A DNA stretch of 64,000 nucleotides. It comes from Mesorhizobium sp. B2-7-2. GTDB taxonomy: Bacteria > Pseudomonadota > Alphaproteobacteria > Rhizobiales > Rhizobiaceae. How positions within the stretch are numbered: the stretch's first letter is position 1; each line of letters begins with the position of its first letter. Below are positions 62,803 through 64,000 of the stretch, in pieces. The notes beneath the pieces were generated by a model. That model was given only the letters and a program-made list of their open reading frames with translations, was not told the origin of the DNA and searched no databases. A program made the translations under genes and the position numbers. The stretch covers positions 186,001-250,000 of the forward strand of contig NZ_VFTZ01000008.1 in assembly GCF_006440775.1 (NCBI RefSeq), given 5' to 3'.

Positions 62803-63804
62803 TCATATGCCGTAGGCGTGATTTGCCGCGGCATGATTGCCGTTGCTCAGTTCGTCGAGCCGCGCCTTTCGCTCCGCCAGCAGACCGAGATAATGCATGG
62901 CGATGATCGATCCGGCGATTGCCGTTATATCGGCATGATCATAGGCCGGCGCAACCTCCACGATGTCGGCCCCGACGATGTCGATCTGGCCGAGTTGGCG
63001 CAGCGTCGACAGCATCTTGGCCGAGGAGGGGCCGCCTGCCACCGGTGTGCCGGTGCCGGGCGCGAAGGCCGGGTCGAGACAGTCGATGTCAAAGGTGAGA
63101 TAAGTCTTCTTGCCACCGGTGCGCTCGACGATCGCATAGGCGATGTCGGAGGCGCGCATCTCCTCGACCTCATGGCCGTAGAGGATCTTGATGCCGAACG
63201 TGTCGGGCGCATGCGTGCGGATGCCGACCTGGATCGAGCGATCGGGGTCGATGATGCCCTCCCTCACCGCGCGGGCGACGAAGGAGCCATGATCGATGCG
63301 CTTGCCGTCGTCGGGCCAGGTGTCCTGATGCGCGTCGAACTGCACCAGCGCAAGCGGCCCGTGGATCGCGGCATGCGCCTTGAGCAGCGGCCAGGTGACG
63401 AAATGGTCGCCGCCCAGCGTCAAAAGGAACGCGCCTGATTTCAGGATTTTGGCCGCCTCGCGCTCGATCGTGCCGGGAGTCTTCTGGTGATTGCCGCTGT
63501 CGAGCAGGCAATCGCCATAGTCCACCACTGAAAGATGCTCGAAGAGGTCGCGCGAGAATGGATATTGCGGATCGTTGTCGAGGATCGCCGAGGCGCGGCG
63601 GATCGCCTGCGGTCCGAAGCGGGCGCCGGGCCGGTTGGTGACGGCGGCGTCGAAGGGAATGCCCCACACGACCGCGTCCGCGCCCTTCACGTCTTTCGTA
63701 TATTTGCGCCGCATGAACGACAGCGCGCCGGCATAGGTCGGCTCGAACGACGCGCCCGTCTTGGAGCGGGCGATGAAGGCATGGTCGATCTCATTGTTCG
63801 CCAT
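62803..63804 (-). CDS. speB: Agmatinase/ureohydrolase
   Basis: ATG 63804 gives 333 residues with all manganese-binding motifs: LTLGGDHFVTWPL, QFDAHQDTW and TFDIDCLDPAFAPGTGTP. It hydrolyses agmatine to putrescine and urea; a related guanidino-acid substrate is possible. It is upstream of argC on the same strand with a 29-base gap, so the two may be co-transcribed. Confidence 0.93.
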   Translation of the reverse strand: MANNEIDHAFIARSKTGASFEPTYAGALSFMRRKYTKDVKGADAVVWGIPFDAAVTNRPGARFGPQAIRRASAILDNDPQYPFSRDLFEHLSVVDYGDCLLDSGNHQKTPGTIEREAAKILKSGAFLLTLGGDHFVTWPLLKAHAAIHGPLALVQFDAHQDTWPDDGKRIDHGSFVARAVREGIIDPDRSIQVGIRTHAPDTFGIKILYGHEVEEMRASDIAYAIVERTGGKKTYLTFDIDCLDPAFAPGTGTPVAGGPSSAKMLSTLRQLGQIDIVGADIVEVAPAYDHADITAIAGSIIAMHYLGLLAERKARLDELSNGNHAAANHAYGI

Positions 63805-63928
63805 TAGGAATCCTCGGTTTCGTCGGGGCAGCCACAACTACAGAACCGGCACGCAACATGCCAGTCACAGCTTGCGGAAACGAAGCTGCGCTCGGCGAGT
63901 GCCACGGCAACACAGGACCTGTATCATT

Positions 63929-64000
63929 ATGGCTGAGACCGCCTTGCTTAATCTTGCATCCGCGCCCGCCGCGACCCGTGTCGGCACGACGGCCGGAGAG
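63929..64000 (+). CDS. Possible 5' end of a gene cut by the window end
   Basis: An ATG at 63929 opens a frame without stop to the end of the window (24 codons: MAETALLNLASAPAATRVGT and on). An AGGA lies at 63913-63916. Too short to recognise; it is divergent from speB. Confidence 0.3.
   Translation, partial: MAETALLNLASAPAATRVGTTAGE

Overview
The window is high-GC alphaproteobacterial chromosome, most likely from a Mesorhizobium-like member of the Rhizobiales. The evidence is gene order (glyA-nrdR-ribD-ribE-ribH-nusB; DUF177-plsX-fabH-ihfA-merR; ctaA with DUF2842, then argC and speB), the frequent use of GTG and TTG starts, ATGA/GTGA stop-start overlaps, and several families of short palindromic repeats of the kind common in rhizobia. 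The species assignment is inference; no rRNA is present.

Layout. 1-9.4 kb: the 3' part of a periplasmic L,D-transpeptidase, glyA, an exported protein, then nrdR and the riboflavin/NusB cluster, interrupted by a DUF1778-GNAT toxin-antitoxin pair and a 58-codon ORF; an MFS transporter follows. 9.5-13.5 kb: a YehZYXW-type osmoprotectant ABC importer. 13.5-18.7 kb: hicB with a frameshifted hicA, the proton-pumping pyrophosphatase hppA, a glycosyltransferase/cupin pair and a BamE-like lipoprotein. 18.8-25.7 kb: a respiratory-chain chaperone, the lipid-synthesis block (plsX, fabH), ihfA, a MerR regulator and small proteins. 25.9-30.6 kb: an operon of a SAF-domain oxidoreductase with 2-oxoacid dehydrogenase E1 alpha, E1 beta and E2, but no E3. 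30.8-40.6 kb: a DUF930 protein, a HAD phosphatase, and a complete glucitol-family PTS (gutM, srlA, srlE, srlB) with its own HPr-Enzyme I fusion and a SorC-type regulator.

40.6-47.6 kb is the accessory part: an acyltransferase bracketed by the 3' end of the regulator gene and a diverged partial copy of it, a tRNA-Pro(GGG), and then a five-gene set in one direction: YcaO, TfuA, an HExxH metallopeptidase, a 64-residue protein, and a 281-residue protein ending in six GMSAR-type pentapeptide repeats. I read this as a candidate YcaO/TfuA peptide- or protein-modifying system whose substrate may be the repeat tail. It is the best candidate for an undescribed system in the window; the substrate assignment is inference.

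47.6-64 kb: a cyclase/TPR protein, an exopolysaccharide cluster (Wzy-like polymerase, polyprenyl-phosphate sugar transferase, GT4, Wza-like exporter, divergent Wzz/GumC-like protein), an FKBP isomerase, a Cys-rich small protein, a FemAB-like acetyltransferase, a polysaccharide deacetylase, DUF2842, heme A synthase, argC and speB.
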